A DNA stretch of 64,000 bases from Fragilariopsis cylindrus CCMP1102 (Eukaryota; Bacillariophyta; Bacillariophyceae; Bacillariales; Bacillariaceae): NCBI GenBank assembly GCA_900095095.1, contig FMBT01000079.1, forward strand, positions 1 through 64,000, read 5' to 3'. The first letter of the stretch is position 1; every line of letters starts with the position of its first letter. Positions 20,989 through 33,558 of this stretch are shown here, piece after piece. A program made the position numbers and the translations under genes. The notes under the pieces are model-generated. The model saw only the letters and a list, made by a program, of their open reading frames with translations, ran no database searches and was not told where the DNA came from.

Positions 20989-21725
20989 TTATAAATAGAA
21001 GGGGATGCATACAATGCATCGGATCGACGTATTGATAATAAACAAATAGGACAGAATATAGAAATCCGTAGTCAATTTTTGCTAGCTAATAAAGCCGGTC
21101 ATTTTTATTAAATTTTGTTAAACTTCTAAATGCACATGCCAATTATTTTTTGAAATTATATCGATTCTAAAAAGTCCTCTTTAGATTCTAGTACCTTATC
21201 TTAGTCTCTAAATCTAAATTGGATAGTATGATGTTCTTTTTCTATCAGGAAATTTGTAGAAGAACAATGAGCTCAACCAATTATTTTAGGAAATGAATGG
21301 TATCAATTCTAAATCCCTTTTTAGCTTCTAATAAGATTCTATCAAGTTCTCTCAGTCTAAATTTGATCCGCAGTCAAGGTATGTATGCTTGTTAATTAAC
21401 CATGGTTTCTTCTTTACTGTATCAGGAAATGTAGAAGCACAATGAGCTCACTAGACCTTCTCTAAACTTTTATTTAAAAAATTGAATCCCAGGAATCCAG
21501 TCCCGGTTGATAGAATTTGCGCCTTAATTTTGAAATTCAACGTATTCAAAATAATAAATGACATTAAAAATTGACATTACTTCATAAATTGATTGAGTAA
21601 CTTATGACAAAGATAATGCCGATTAAAAAGTCTAGAGCATTCATAAGTACTTATTTATCACCTACCAACAGTAGCTCGTCGAAGACTCTCTCCGATAGAT
21701 CGACGAGTGAGAGGCGACAACAAAC
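20989..21725. other. Intergenic region with diverged tandem repeat
   Basis: 737 bp upstream of the coiled-coil gene. Its centre is a two-copy tandem repeat (see next entry). No gene recognised. Confidence 0.6.
21139..21450. repeat. Diverged two-copy tandem repeat
   Basis: Copy A (21139-21275) and copy B (21277-21450) both begin CCAATTATTTT. Both pass through similar CAATTCTAAA/TCTAAATTTGAT-like text and both end in ATCAGGAAATxTGTAGAAGxACAATGAGCTCA-type sequence. Copy B carries about 37 extra bases in its second half. The repeat is not coding and its family is not recognised. Confidence 0.65.
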
Positions 21726-24700
21726 ATGCAGCAATTACGTGAAGGAGAAGAAGGAGTAGCTAGTGTTGCGAGCGGCAATCGTTCAACTTCTGGGGTTGAT
21801 CCATTCGGTTTCAGTCAGCCAATGTCTCGACAACAGCAGCAGCAACATCAACAAGGAGGGCAGCTCACACACCGTGCGCGACCAGCATCGTCAACTGCAC
21901 GTACCACCGCTGGTCGACGAAGAGGAGAGTCGACGATTGACCAACAGGCACAAACTATCCGAATGGCCAAGAACGCGCCCTTGTCCGATTATCTGCAACA
22001 CGCACCCATCGTCCATACAAAACAGCAACGACAGAATCAGAATCAGAACGTTGTTTCACCCCAAAGAAATAGAACAAGGAACAGAATAGTTCCAAATGAT
22101 AACAATGCAAATGGCAACATCAACAACAACAATAACAACAACAATTCGGAGTCTCCTCTTCAACTCCCCTTTCATCGATAGGCGTAGTATCTCCTGGAAA
22201 GCCACTCAATATCAGCCACATAACTACGCAGGATACGATAAGTCTATTGTCGAGTCCAGATGGGGGTTTCCTGGACGGAGGAGGAAGCCCTACGTATGCA
22301 GCAGCTGTGAATCATTTCTCTCCTGTCATGGAAGAACCTGAAGGGGAATTGGAAGACCAAGGTTTTAGTGCTGACGGATCTGGTTCTAATATCCACCAAG
22401 ATCGTGATCGTCGTAGCGATTCAACCAAAATGATACCACAAGTCCAACCGCCGCCACCACTGCCACGCGTACAGCAGCAGCAACAAAGACAAAATAAGAC
22501 AACAATATCTCCTTCTAAACCTTCGTCGTTTCATACAGACAAAGTCGATTCAGTAGGACGTCGTATCTCCAACAACACGAGTACGGCTTCAATTACTATG
22601 AATAACAACAATTCGCATAATAATAGTCGTCTGAGCAATAGCAGTTTCCTGTCTGATCAAGCCAAAAACCAATTGAATACTCTTGTCCAAAAGCTGCAAG
22701 AAAATCTTAGCACATGTCAACAACGACTTGACGAACAGGGCCAATTGCTTCAATCGAAGGATGAACGAATGCAAAGTCTCGAGGAACAAGTCTATGATTT
22801 CCAACAGGACATATCACAGTCGAAGAGGCAGTTGAAGGAGGCGTCTATATCGGAACAACGAGCGCAACAAGATTCGCAAGCTTCTCTAGCGCAAAATAAA
22901 ATCCTTCGGCAACAAGTCGATAGTTTACAACACAGCTTGAAGAAAAGCAAATGACATGGAAAGAAGAGCATCATCAGTCACACGTTGAACAACAAATCAA
23001 CTGCAACGATTGAATGAGGAGCGGCGGCAACTGCAAGATTTGCAAAACCAATGGCTGCAAGTGCAACAAACTCAAATGAAAGAGTTGGAGGTAGAAACAA
23101 ATGAATTGCGGGCACATCAAAATGAAATACAGGTAGAACAGGAAGAGTTGCACCAGAGGGAAGGAGGCGTTGATCGACGGGAACAGGAAGCACACACTCA
23201 TCAGGAGCAACTGAAAAACTTACAAAGTCATTTTGAAGACCAAGAGTCACATCTGCGACAACGGCAGGAACAGCTCAATCTCGACGAATCTCGGGTCGGA
23301 GCACAATTACAGAAGGCAACGAAACACGAACAGCGCCTCGCAGAACAAGAAAATAGTATAACTTCTCAACAACAATCAATAGAGGCTCAACATGTTTTGA
23401 TGGAACAGACTGTCCAAGAATTGCAACAGCAACGATTAGAGGCCGAAGAGGGACTCGAGATCACATACAAGAATCTACAACAGGCCGAATCTCAGCTTGG
23501 AAAAACACAGCAGGATTCAAAACAGATCAAGGGTTTGTTAAAGACAAAGATGGCCACGACCAACGCGGAATGGACAAGCTTAAACTCGCAGATTGAAGAT
23601 TCCAAACGACAACTAGCGACTATGCAAGACGACGTACGAAAGATGACACAAGCCCACGAGGAACAAACAACAATTTTTCAACAAGAAACCACAACACAAG
23701 TCGAGCAATTCCAAAATTTACAGCAAAGATGAAAACATTCAGCAAGAAATGCTAATTGATGAAGAAGCTATTGTTGAGCAACGACGAGAGCACGAAGAAT
23801 TAAAACAGGAAATCGAGCAAGATGAAAAGGAATGGTTAGAACAAAAACAGCAACTGCAAAAAGATTGGCAAGATCATGAACGGCAACAGCAAGAATCACT
23901 TGAAGAATCCTTGCGTGATCAAATTACTAAGGCTAAACATGAATTGTCGACTTTGGGTAATTATGTGACCTCACAGAAAGAGACGCTGCAAGAAACGTAC
24001 GAGGCTAGGGTGAAACAAATGGATCAAATGGGAGAAATTTGGTCCTACTCAAAGAACAGTATACAAAAGAAAAGATTCAACTCGAGGAGGAGAAACAGAA
24101 AATGTCCGCCAAGCGACAACATTTGGATGCGTTGGTAGGACGACTAGATCGGTCAGAACAGCAATATATGGAAAGGCAAGACGAATTGGAGTGGGAAGTT
24201 GCACGTTTAAACTCATTGTTACAAACAGAACAAGAGTCGTATGAGAAATCTAAACAGCAACAAGTAGAAAAACACACAAAAGCAACGAATGAATTGCGTG
24301 ACGCACATGGGGAAGAGATTCATAATATGGCAACACAAGTTGGTAGTCTTGAGGCAGACCGAAATAATCTCGAACGTGAGCGTAACTCTTTCAGAGAGAA
24401 AATGGAAGAGCGTACTAAAGATAATACAGAAAAGATAGAATCGCTACGAAAAACGAAAGAATCTCTGGAGGGGCAACTGGGAAGAGCATTGGAACAAGGT
24501 AGGACAACCGAACAAACCTTAACGAATATCAAAGAGGAGCAGAATCATCGAAACGACGAAGATACAGCGGAACGAAAGAAGATGCAGCTTTTGATGCAGC
24601 GCTTGGAAGAGAATGGCGCTGCTGTCGCCGATAAGGAAAAAGAAGTAGACGATAGAGAGCTTTTGTTAAAGGATGCTATCACTGATCTAGAAGAACGGTT

Positions 24701-26668
24701 AAATGACCTTATCAAAACGGAGCAAGATGTGGAGGAACATAAGAAAACTTTCATCGAAGAGTTATCACTGCAAAGAGAAGCTTGGGAAAGGGAACGAGAG
24801 ACAAAAATGGCACAGTTAGAGTACGAATTAGCTGTCAAAAGTGATAATTTCGATACCGAATTCAATGAAAGAAGAGATAAATTGAGAGAAGATTGGAGGA
24901 TACAGAAAACAGAATGGAAAAAGCAGCTTGCGGTGAGACAAAAGCGATAGAAGAAGAGCAAAAGAGAAAAGTAGAGTCAACAGAAATGAGATCTTGTCTC
25001 GAGAACAACAGTTTCAAGAGGAACGGATGCAACAACTCAAAGCACTTAAGGTTGAAATTGCTGTACAGCGAGAGAACTTGAAAGTCAGTTGAAAGTCAGT
25101 TCGATAGTGAAGCATTACTAGCGAGAGAAATAATAGAAACTGAAATATCAAATCGTACGCAAGACTTAGAAAGAAGAGAGGATATGATAGAGAAGCGAGC
25201 AAAATTCGAACGAGATATGACCGAACAAAGAGAGAAACTAGTAGAGATCGAATCCAACGCACGAAACGAATTGGAACGATCTCTGCAGGAAGAAAGAGAT
25301 GGTTTTAATCTCGAGATATCTCAACAGCGCGATAGCGCTATTCAGCAGCTAGAAGAGGAACGTCTTGGGTTGGAGAATGAAATCGAGTCACTGCTCAGTC
25401 AACAAACGGATCATTACGCCAACCGTCAGATGGAAGCAATGAGGAATATTCTAGGCCGACCATGGAGACAGGAACGAGAGGTTGTTTCCGCAGCTTTTTC
25501 CAAGTGGACTAGGGTCGCCATGTTTGAAAACGTAGAAGAGGAGCAATCTGGATTACAAGCAGCACAAGAAGCGGTCAAGAACTCTCTGCACGAATTAGGA
25601 CTTAATCGAGAGTCACTGAAAAAGATGATGTCAGACTTGGACGCTCGATCAAATGAAGTTTCGACTTTAGAGCGAGATATTGACATAACCAAAAAGCAAC
25701 TTAAAACGGAGGAAAAATCCTTGGAGGAACAAAGGAAAATTTTGGAGCAAGAAAAGGGGAGATTAGGGGAGGAGAGAGTAGAGATGAATACTCAACGGGA
25801 AAAGCTTCACGATGAACGAGAACAACTACGACGAAAAGAAGAAGAATTGCGCATTGGCTGCCTGTCGACCAATGATAACGAACAGCAACGAAAAGATCTA
25901 ACGGAGAGAGAACAAGGTTTGAATGAGCAAAAAGGGCATCTAGAAAATGGACACGAATGTTTGAAAGAGGAAAAGGACAAAATGAGAGTAGATCGTGATC
26001 TTCTGGAGGAAGCGCGTGCCTCCGTGAGAGCATTAGACGATAGCTGCAAAACTCGACAGAATGAACTAGATGAGCGTGAGAGGTCTTTAGCTTCAAAACA
26101 AGATATGATTGAAGATAAAGAGAATGCTTTGGCAGAAAGAGAAAGAAGCCAAGGGGCCGTATCAAGTAATGTTGATCGAGCAGTTTCCCAAGTCCTGGAC
26201 CAAAGTATGAACTTTGAACGGAAATGGATGGAAGAAACAGCTGCTGCTGTGTTTGAGCGTGAAAGCGAATTGAATAAGAAAGAAACAAGTTTGCGGAGAA
26301 AAGAAGAAGACCTGAATGTACGCGAGAAACAGATCTCAAGCGAATCCCAGGAAATTGTAGATGCACAAGTTCGAATCCGAACACTAGCAGAGAAACTACG
26401 AGATAAGGAGGAGCGTGTCAAAAACACAGAAATGCACTACAACACTGAACTGAAGAAATGCAGAGAAGCTCAGAAAAAAGTGGCCGAGATGGCTGGTCGG
26501 CTGAAGAAGAAGAATGAGGAGATGAAGGATCGGAATCTTAACTTAGAAAAGCGCATGGTAGAGTGTGACGCCCTTGAGCGGCAACTAAGGCATTGGCAGA
26601 GAGAACTGGAAGATGGAGGAACTACGGCAATGTCAGGAGATGGGAGTGATTTGGGGTTTAGCTTTTAG
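21726..26668 (+). CDS. Giant coiled-coil protein, function unknown (many frame breaks)
   Basis: About 1,600 residues in total. The N-terminal 300 are Gln/Asn/Ser-rich and disordered; the rest is near-continuous Glu/Gln/Lys/Arg heptad-type coiled coil, with one non-coil island near 25440-25530 (G-R-P-W-R-Q-E-R-E-V-V, A-A-F-S-K-W-T-R). The C-terminal block 25184-26668 is intact. Upstream, coiled-coil text hops between frames at about 22165, 22940, 22995, 23728, 24032, 24940, 24980 and 25092. Six steps look like one missing base and two like one extra base, several within A, T or C runs. Each flanking segment still codes for clean coiled coil, so the frame breaks are young or artefactual. The composition suggests a cytoskeletal or centrosomal scaffold, but no family motif was identified. 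Confidence 0.7.
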
Positions 26669-26995
26669 ACATTTATATTTTTCTTCGTCTGCGATGGTTA
26701 GAAGTTTATATCTTAAAGCAAGCATAATTAACTCGAGTAGTAAAGTAGTTTGGGGTGTTATTTTGGACCGAAAAATGTAGTAATTTTTTTGAATATAATA
26801 GAATCTACTTGTAGTAGGACTACTAAAAAGCAAATAGGTGCCCAGAGGGCTACGAGCTGCAGTACACGTTTATGGTACCAGCTATATATAACTAGATAAG
26901 CGATATATTATATTTTTGATTTGCAACTTCAAAATTGTATTTCATCCGTTCGAGAAGTGTGATTCGGCAGAACCAATTCAACATTCTTCCAAACC
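26669..26995. other. Short spacer between convergent genes
   Basis: 327 bp of A/T-rich 3' flanking DNA. Nothing recognised. Confidence 0.6.
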
Positions 26996-28048
26996 TTAAT
27001 CATCCTTCTTTCTATCAGCTTGATTCGAGTCCAATTCATGTAAAGTCTTCGCTATTGTCTCATCCTCAAACTCTTTCAAAACCAAACAACAGGCTGTAGC
27101 AGGCCCTAAAACGGGGGTTAGCAATAGTGCTTTCAAGGCTTTTAACTCGCTACCGCGATAGGCGATGAAGATTAGAAGTCCAATATATAACACTCCCGTA
27201 TCAATTGTCATGAAGGCTACTGCTCCAGTTGCATCTATCCAAATATCATTCCAAAGATCTCCCATGGATGTTCCGTACGATTTATAGAAAATAGCAACCC
27301 AAACCAACCAGCCAACGAAACCTACAAACATCAATAATGTATAAACATTCTTAGTAGCACGAGAAGATCTTTTTATGTTCTGTGCGGTTGCAGGGAGTGA
27401 TGACGATGCGTCCTTCCATAAGATTGCACTACTCAAAGCTAAAATTGGCCCTCCTAGGATACCTGCACAAATCGTCCACAGATACGAATCCGTTGGCGCT
27501 GAAAAAGCAATCGCGGTCAGGATAATAGCCGGAAGGCTTAACAAAGCTGAACAGACGATACGATAATTAGTCAAAGATCCACCCCGTGTACTCGCTCCAA
27601 AAATATAACTTGGGATCCAAATCAAGGGGAAAATAACAGATACTCCAAGCAGTTGAGATAACAAACCCGTAATAATCGGGTATCTTATGGGACCCCAAGC
27701 TCCAGCACGTCCAGCTTCATGGATGGTAATAACTGTGGTCGGTAATGCCACTACCATAATCCCTCCCCAAGTCAAAATCCCTGCTGGGTATGTCTGTCTG
27801 AGCTCTAATAGAAATTGGGTAATCAAACACACCAACACGTTGAAGACTTTGAAGCCTACCATGGGCTCATAGGCATGATAGCCAGTCTTGGATGCGAAGT
27901 CATCCACACTAATATCAGGATTAGTACAAGCTGCAATGATAGGTTCAAATACTGGTCCCGAAATAGCGCTCACTTTGACGAATGTCCAGATGCCGAGGAG
28001 AAATGATGATAAGGCATAGACTATTTGCCTTTTACGAATTGGTTCCAT
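26996..28048 (-). CDS. Multispanning membrane protein, function unknown
   Basis: 350 residues with about eight hydrophobic segments spread evenly, for example I-V-Y-A-L-S-S-F-L-L-G near the N-terminus and L-L-M-F-V-G-F-V-G-W-L-V-W-V around residue 245. The N-terminus is short and basic, and the C-terminus is polar with a charged tail (K-K-D-D). I do not recognise a transporter signature, catalytic motif or cofactor site. The spacing suggests a polytopic membrane protein of unknown activity, possibly a transporter or membrane enzyme. Single exon and intact, convergent with the coiled-coil gene. Confidence 0.8.
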   Translation of the reverse strand: MEPIRKRQIVYALSSFLLGIWTFVKVSAISGPVFEPIIAACTNPDISVDDFASKTGYHAYEPMVGFKVFNVLVCLITQFLLELRQTYPAGILTWGGIMVVALPTTVITIHEAGRAGAWGPIRYPIITGLLSQLLGVSVIFPLIWIPSYIFGASTRGGSLTNYRIVCSALLSLPAIILTAIAFSAPTDSYLWTICAGILGGPILALSSAILWKDASSSLPATAQNIKRSSRATKNVYTLLMFVGFVGWLVWVAIFYKSYGTSMGDLWNDIWIDATGAVAFMTIDTGVLYIGLLIFIAYRGSELKALKALLLTPVLGPATACCLVLKEFEDETIAKTLHELDSNQADRKKDD

Positions 28049-28662
28049 CCTTTATCTGGTTCTTCGATCTTCGATACGTTTGCTCTCGATGCTTTGTTTG
28101 TGCTTTCGAGTTTGTAAGAGAAGCTTTCTTGTATTTTTATGTCATTTACTATTATTATCGATGATGCTTCATTCATCTTTAGTTTTGAGGTGACCAAAAA
28201 AGTTTACTATCATTGTAAATGGATCTATTATTGTGCGTGATAGCGTAACGCTATTTGAGTTTGCACGACTAAATACTTGAAGTACACGCTGGACCATCCG
28301 GTACCCTGCGGGACTCGACTGAATGATCGGGGGAAGAGGATATATATTGTTTTGCTCCATTTTTGTTTTTACTCTGACGGTAGGAATTATTTGGAAAACG
28401 ACGCCCCACTCGCATTTTTATTTCATCATTTTTTTTTCAATCTATTATTGTACAAAACGAACTTCTAATACAGAGGCAAGATACCTTGTGTGACAGAGAG
28501 CAACGGAATCCATATAATTATTATCATTTCGGAAAAGAGGCCATCAAACTGTAGCTCCGGTGGAGAAAGTTACGGTATTACTTTTACATTGATTACGTGT
28601 TGCTTGTTGGCATCATTTGTCAATCCTCCATAAAATGGCGACCTCCACACTTCACACGTAAT
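28049..28662. other. Divergent intergenic region
   Basis: About 610 bp between the membrane-protein gene (minus) and the kinase-like gene (plus), so it holds both promoters. No clear motif. Short open frames here look random. Confidence 0.5.
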
Positions 28663-30221
28663 ATGGTCCTTATGGATTTTTTCTACGCAACAATATTTAC
28701 CATCCTTATACTATCGGTCTTTGATACTGTCGGTGGGTTCCAATATAGTACGGTGCAACTTTCTTGTCGTTCTGGGAAAGGCACCGATTTCGCGTCCGCT
28801 ATCATATCCTCCCCCGACTAATACTCGTTCCTCCTATAGGAGGAATCGAATGCAACTAGTAGCGCTATCGGCAATTCCGACACTTGATAAATGGAAGGCC
28901 ATATCGAGTGGCTCTGTGATCGGAACGGTACGGAATCATCCTGCTATTGCCGACGGTGATGTTATAACAACCTCTCCGATTCAAGATCCAGAAATGATCA
29001 ATCGGCAATCTATCGTCACTACGGCCTCGGGATCAAAATACAAATTATTAGAACCGAGACCAGAAGTAGGAGCAGCAACCATTAATGAAATGGAGACGGC
29101 AGCTTTAAAAGCAGCATTGTCATCATCTTCCCAACAACAACAACCTTCGAAGCAGCCATTATCGCCAAGCAGGGGAGGTTCGTCCTTCTTCTCCGGTTGG
29201 GGTGGAAACAGAGACAGAGCAAGACCATGGACGATAGTAATGACGATGAGGAAGAGACGCGGAGGCCCTGAAGAAAAAAATTCGTAGCAGTTCGGAATGG
29301 CAGGAGGCCGTTCGGAAATACAAGTTAACCGGTGCCACGATAGGATTGGAAGACGAGTATTTGTTAGCTAGCAAGCCGGAACGTAGCACGTCGGGAAAAT
29401 CTAATATCTGGGAGGCCTACAAGACCGACGATTCGACGGGATTACCCGTCATGATGCTGTGCCGATTTGCTTAAACTTTCCACCAACCTAGATCGATATC
29501 TAGAGAATACGACAATTATCGTAAATTGAATATCTTGGGAATATGGGAAACGGGACGATTCGTTCGATGTTACGAATTCTTTCCAGTAGCGGGATATGAC
29601 AAACGATATCGTAATCAATGCGCATTAGCTATAGAACGGGGTTCACGGGATCTGAAAAGTTTTCTGAATAGTCGAGGTCGTCTGGAGAATAACGAATTGC
29701 GAGATGCGTGTACTTCTGCAACGCAATGCGTGCAAGCCCTTCACAATGCTGGTCTTGTTTGGACTGATATGAAAACAGAAAATTTTGTTGTGATGCCCAA
29801 CGGTGAAGTTAAGGGTATCGATTTGGAATCAGCAATGCCAATAGGAGACTACCCCGTCGACTATTCGCCCGAGGCCTGTCCACCCGAGTTTGCTGCGGCA
29901 TTTTTAGCGGGAGAGGGACCATACTTCGAACTGGAAACTTCGTACGATGTTTGGTCGTTGGGTATGCTTATGTTGGAGTTATCAACCGGACGAGGATATT
30001 TCGACGGAAAGAACCCAGCTCAAATTACTAGAATGTTGCGGGACATGGATGAAACGACGATGACCGAGGATTTAAAAAATCTTAAATGCGATGGGCGACT
30101 CAAGGATTTGATATGTCGATGTCTGCAACGAGACCGACGTAAGCGACCAAATACTGCTCAAATATTGCTTCATCCATACTTTTTGGCTAATCCATTTCTT
30201 TTCTTTCGCGACAGAAATTAA
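28663..30221 (+). CDS. Divergent protein-kinase-like protein with signal-type N-terminus (frame breaks)
   Basis: The start at 28663 gives a hydrophobic presequence followed by V-G-G-F-Q, reminiscent of plastid-type targeting. A linker with G-D-V-I-T-T-S-P and T-T-A-S-G-S-K-Y-K-L follows, then a kinase fold (about 29290-30200). Catalytic loop: L-V-W-T-D-M-K-T-E-N-F, keeping Asp, Lys and Asn of D-x-K-x-x-N but with W-T-D in place of H-R-D. The metal-binding loop reads G-I-D-L-E-S, that is D-L-E instead of D-F-G. Later come P-P-E-F and D-V-W-S-L-G-M. The substrate-binding helices are intact. Frame changes lie near 28812, 29200, 29258, 29477 and 29505, mostly single bases, yet all segments align to one protein. 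Active kinase or pseudokinase is undecided. Confidence 0.65.
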
Positions 30222-30413
30222 GTTAAATATATAAATATCTACTATCAACAGAAGAATGTCACTATCCAATAGTCTAGTCTAGTCCAGTCCTTTTCTTTTA
30301 TTTCTTATAACTTTTATAATCTCTATAGATTTTTGTTTTAGGGCATAAGAAATAATGAGGTAATTCTAAAGTAATCTTTTTCATTGCTGCCACATACCGA
30401 TGCTTCATTAAAG

Positions 30414-31659
30414 TTACAATTCCGATATTTTGCTTTTGTCTACAAAGGAAAGATTTGGTTGCGCTTCCGGATTCTTTTCACTTTCCTTTTTCACCCAACC
30501 TGTTGCCGCCTTAAGTGCTGATTTACTCACAAAATTGACAACGGGTCCTGGTACACTTCCTTTTAACTTAATATCACACGCATAGAATACGCGAGTGCAA
30601 TCTGGCTTAGTGGGATGATCCTCTAAATGCCAATGACCTGAAACGTCATCAAAATCACTTTTCTTGTCGTAATCAAGTCTCCATGTCACACTATCCTTGG
30701 CGGGACTGTATGTATGATCGTAAAACGATGTGTACTGAAACAAGGTATGAAAAAGAAGTATAGGTTTAGAATTATATGATATAGCAACAAAGTAACAAGC
30801 TAGGAAATAATTCAGGGGAGCAAAAAGACGTAGACGAATAGTTTGAATAACTGAACTCACACCGTATCCTGGAATAACTTTAACCCCCATTTTCGTTTTC
30901 ATAGTACAAGTACCATCTTCATTTTGTTTTTCAAAATAATTTTCGCATTCGCTTACTTTCGGTACCTTTCCCTTATAGGAATTAAGATCCAAAATTTGTG
31001 ACCAAACGGCTTGCTGAAAATCATTTGTATGCGTACAGTAAGATATAAAAAATAATATTAGCATTTGTTTTTGTTCGTGTATGATTTTATTTGTCCATAG
31101 GAATAATGTCGTTAGTGGGACGATGATTAGCGTACATGATGTACACTGAACAAACACAAATACCAAATACACAAAACAGATAGTTATATCTAGAGTTTAT
31201 ATAGACCTTGGTAACTTTCGTTTTCATAATATCTGTTTGCTGCATTTGCGTTCCAGCAAATTTCCAATTTGCATTATTTAGGGGGATTCGTTCTCCTAAC
31301 AACTACATATAGGATAAACATACAGAATAAAAACGCACCTTAGGTGCTGCAACATCTTGCACGCAAATGGCACCTCCTCCAAGTTCTTCACCGGTACCCT
31401 GAATTTGTTTCATAATCGGTTTACCAGATTCTAACACCTTCTCATCACTGTTATCTAAATCAAGTGATTCGAATGGACCCGCCTCGTATGATGATAAGAT
31501 TCCACGATGACCATGGAATACATCTCTACTATTATTCTTACGACCGGTACACGGATGACGAGATAATACTGCTAGTAAGGCAACCAACACCACCACCACG
31601 AGAGTTGGGGAGGACGAACGTGGGTTTGCTGTTGTTACGGAAGATAGTGAATAAAACAT
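30414..31659 (-). CDS. START/SRPBCC lipid-binding-like protein
   Basis: Four exons on the minus strand: 31659-31339, 31302-31207, 31013-30861 and 30734-30414, all joined in phase 0, giving about 296 residues. An N-terminal hydrophobic signal is followed by an acidic linker and a START-like fold (A-V-W-S-Q-I-L-D, K-V-P-K-V-S-E-C, S-V-T-W-R-L-D-Y, S-G-H-W-H-L-E-D, F-V-S-K-S-A-L-K-A-A-T-G-W-V). Such domains bind lipids or polyketides in a helix-grip pocket. Splice sites are GTGCGT...TAG, GTCTAT...CAG and GTGAGT...CAG. The first intron is only 36 nt and contains an in-frame stop at its acceptor, so it must be removed to make the protein. Ligand unknown. Confidence 0.8.
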
Positions 31660-32739
31660 TATAGTTTTAGTTTTACTGGACTTGTTTCTTTATTGCGATT
31701 TCAGAAATTGTAGGAATGGGAGATCTTACAGCTTGATATTCTTTGAAGTAGTAAAATAAAAAAATGCTGTCGATGTCGTTAAAATTGTTTTCCAACGTAT
31801 TTCGGATAATATTCAATTTCGAAATATAGTTGATATCGACATTACTTTGAAGTACGAGCATGACGACTAGTCAAAAATCTTTTCAAATCATCGGATGATG
31901 TGAATAGATTTTTACAGGCTTACTTTTTTAGGCACGAAGTACCGGGATTGGACCTAGTCACGAAAGGGGGCCAAGCAAAACATTCAAAAAATAAAACAAC
32001 TTTCATTATTTATATAAACTTCATAATAATACTATAATATTATGATTGGGTGCAACTAGTAAGCCCGCTCGTCGGCTGCATTCCCCCGACTCCAAACGAC
32101 CACGATTTAATAGATTAGTTTCTTGTCATACTATAGTTATATTTTTCCTGAAATTAAGTCATTATAGCGAGGTTTAATAGTATGATAGTAGAGGAAGTGT
32201 AATCTCTGAATAATGTTGGTCTCCTTTTCTTTTCTCAGGAAGATATCTACGACTAGCTATCTATTCAAATAGTAGTTGTTATTCAATACCGCCTTGGAAA
32301 ATAATCTATGATATTTGTTTTTTGTTGCTGTAGAGAAGAATTAGTTATTATGTACATAATAATATTAAGTGAGAGTTATCATATGCATATATGAAAGGTT
32401 TCGGTAAAGGGAGAGAAAGAGAGAGAGAGACGTCGTAAGCGAATGAATCTTCTCATGGATTTGTCTCTTCGCTTGCTCTGCTGCTAGAGCTCATGCTGCT
32501 GTCTGAAACGGTTTCTTAGATTTTATTCAGTTTATCAAAGAAAAGTCTAGGCCTAAGCAACCATCCCCGGCCAACTATTAAGACTACTATTATTGTTTCT
32601 GTACATCGATTAGTCATATTTCATATTTCAAGCTTCGTGATGTCGTGATATCAATTACTTAAAGATCTGTAATGATTTTGACTATATAATAGTGCCCCTG
32701 CCGCCGTGCTGCTGCCGTCTTTACAACACAAATGTTCAT
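31660..32739. other. Intergenic region, 1.08 kb
   Basis: Lies between the START-like gene and the CTR gene, both on the minus strand. It contains A/T-rich DNA and a short (GA)n stretch at about 32412-32430. A 62-codon minus-strand frame (31673-31861) has no recognisable features. Nothing else seen. Confidence 0.55.
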
Positions 32740-33515
32740 TTATGTCATCATTGCTGTTACCACCATAACCTCTATGAGTACCTTCTTCGTAGTGTCGTCG
32801 TTATTGTTATCATTTCCATCGTCATCGTCGTCATGATTATCTGCTAATGTTGGTAATAAAGCTTCTGCTAATGTTATCATGGTCGTTGTACCTTCATCGT
32901 CGCGTTCATTATCATCATCATCATCTTCTTCTTCTGTTTCAAGAAAATTACAACATGGACTTCCCGCACCATGATTGTACAATTCTCCCCCAAATACAAA
33001 GTATCCAACCATTAATCCCATTATGACACAACATAATAATTCTAATGAATATGTCATAATAACTAACATAAGTATGTATGCAAATAATGCATTCATACCT
33101 TGTAAGAACGTTTGTATATACCAGAGTTTATTATAATTATCATTATCATTATTATTTACACTTGCAAGACGACGATGACGATGACGACGACGAGTACTTC
33201 GTTTTTTTGCCCTATGCGAAATATCATATTTCAATCGAGCTATTCCCTCGGTCATAATAGCCATTATAAAAACACATAACATAGCGGCAATAAATTTATG
33301 TATCGTATCAAGTTTCCATGATGGAAAATAAAAATTAAGACAACTACTTTTTCGTTTCAATGTCCATTGAAATCCTTCCATATACCTAATATTTATAGTG
33401 CATGGTGCATTGGTGCATGTGTGTGTGTGTGTGTTTTGTGTGCGTGAAAGAAGAAGAACAATATTAGTGAACGAATCAATAATTATGTAGAAACAATAGT
33501 AATTCGACTAGTTAT

Positions 33516-33558
<43 letters not shown>

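Noticed and set aside
25701-26427. Two open frames of over 200 codons antisense to the coiled-coil gene
   Set aside because: Produced by the GAA/GAG-rich coding strand lacking stops in antisense (Phe/Leu/Ser-rich text). No family features.
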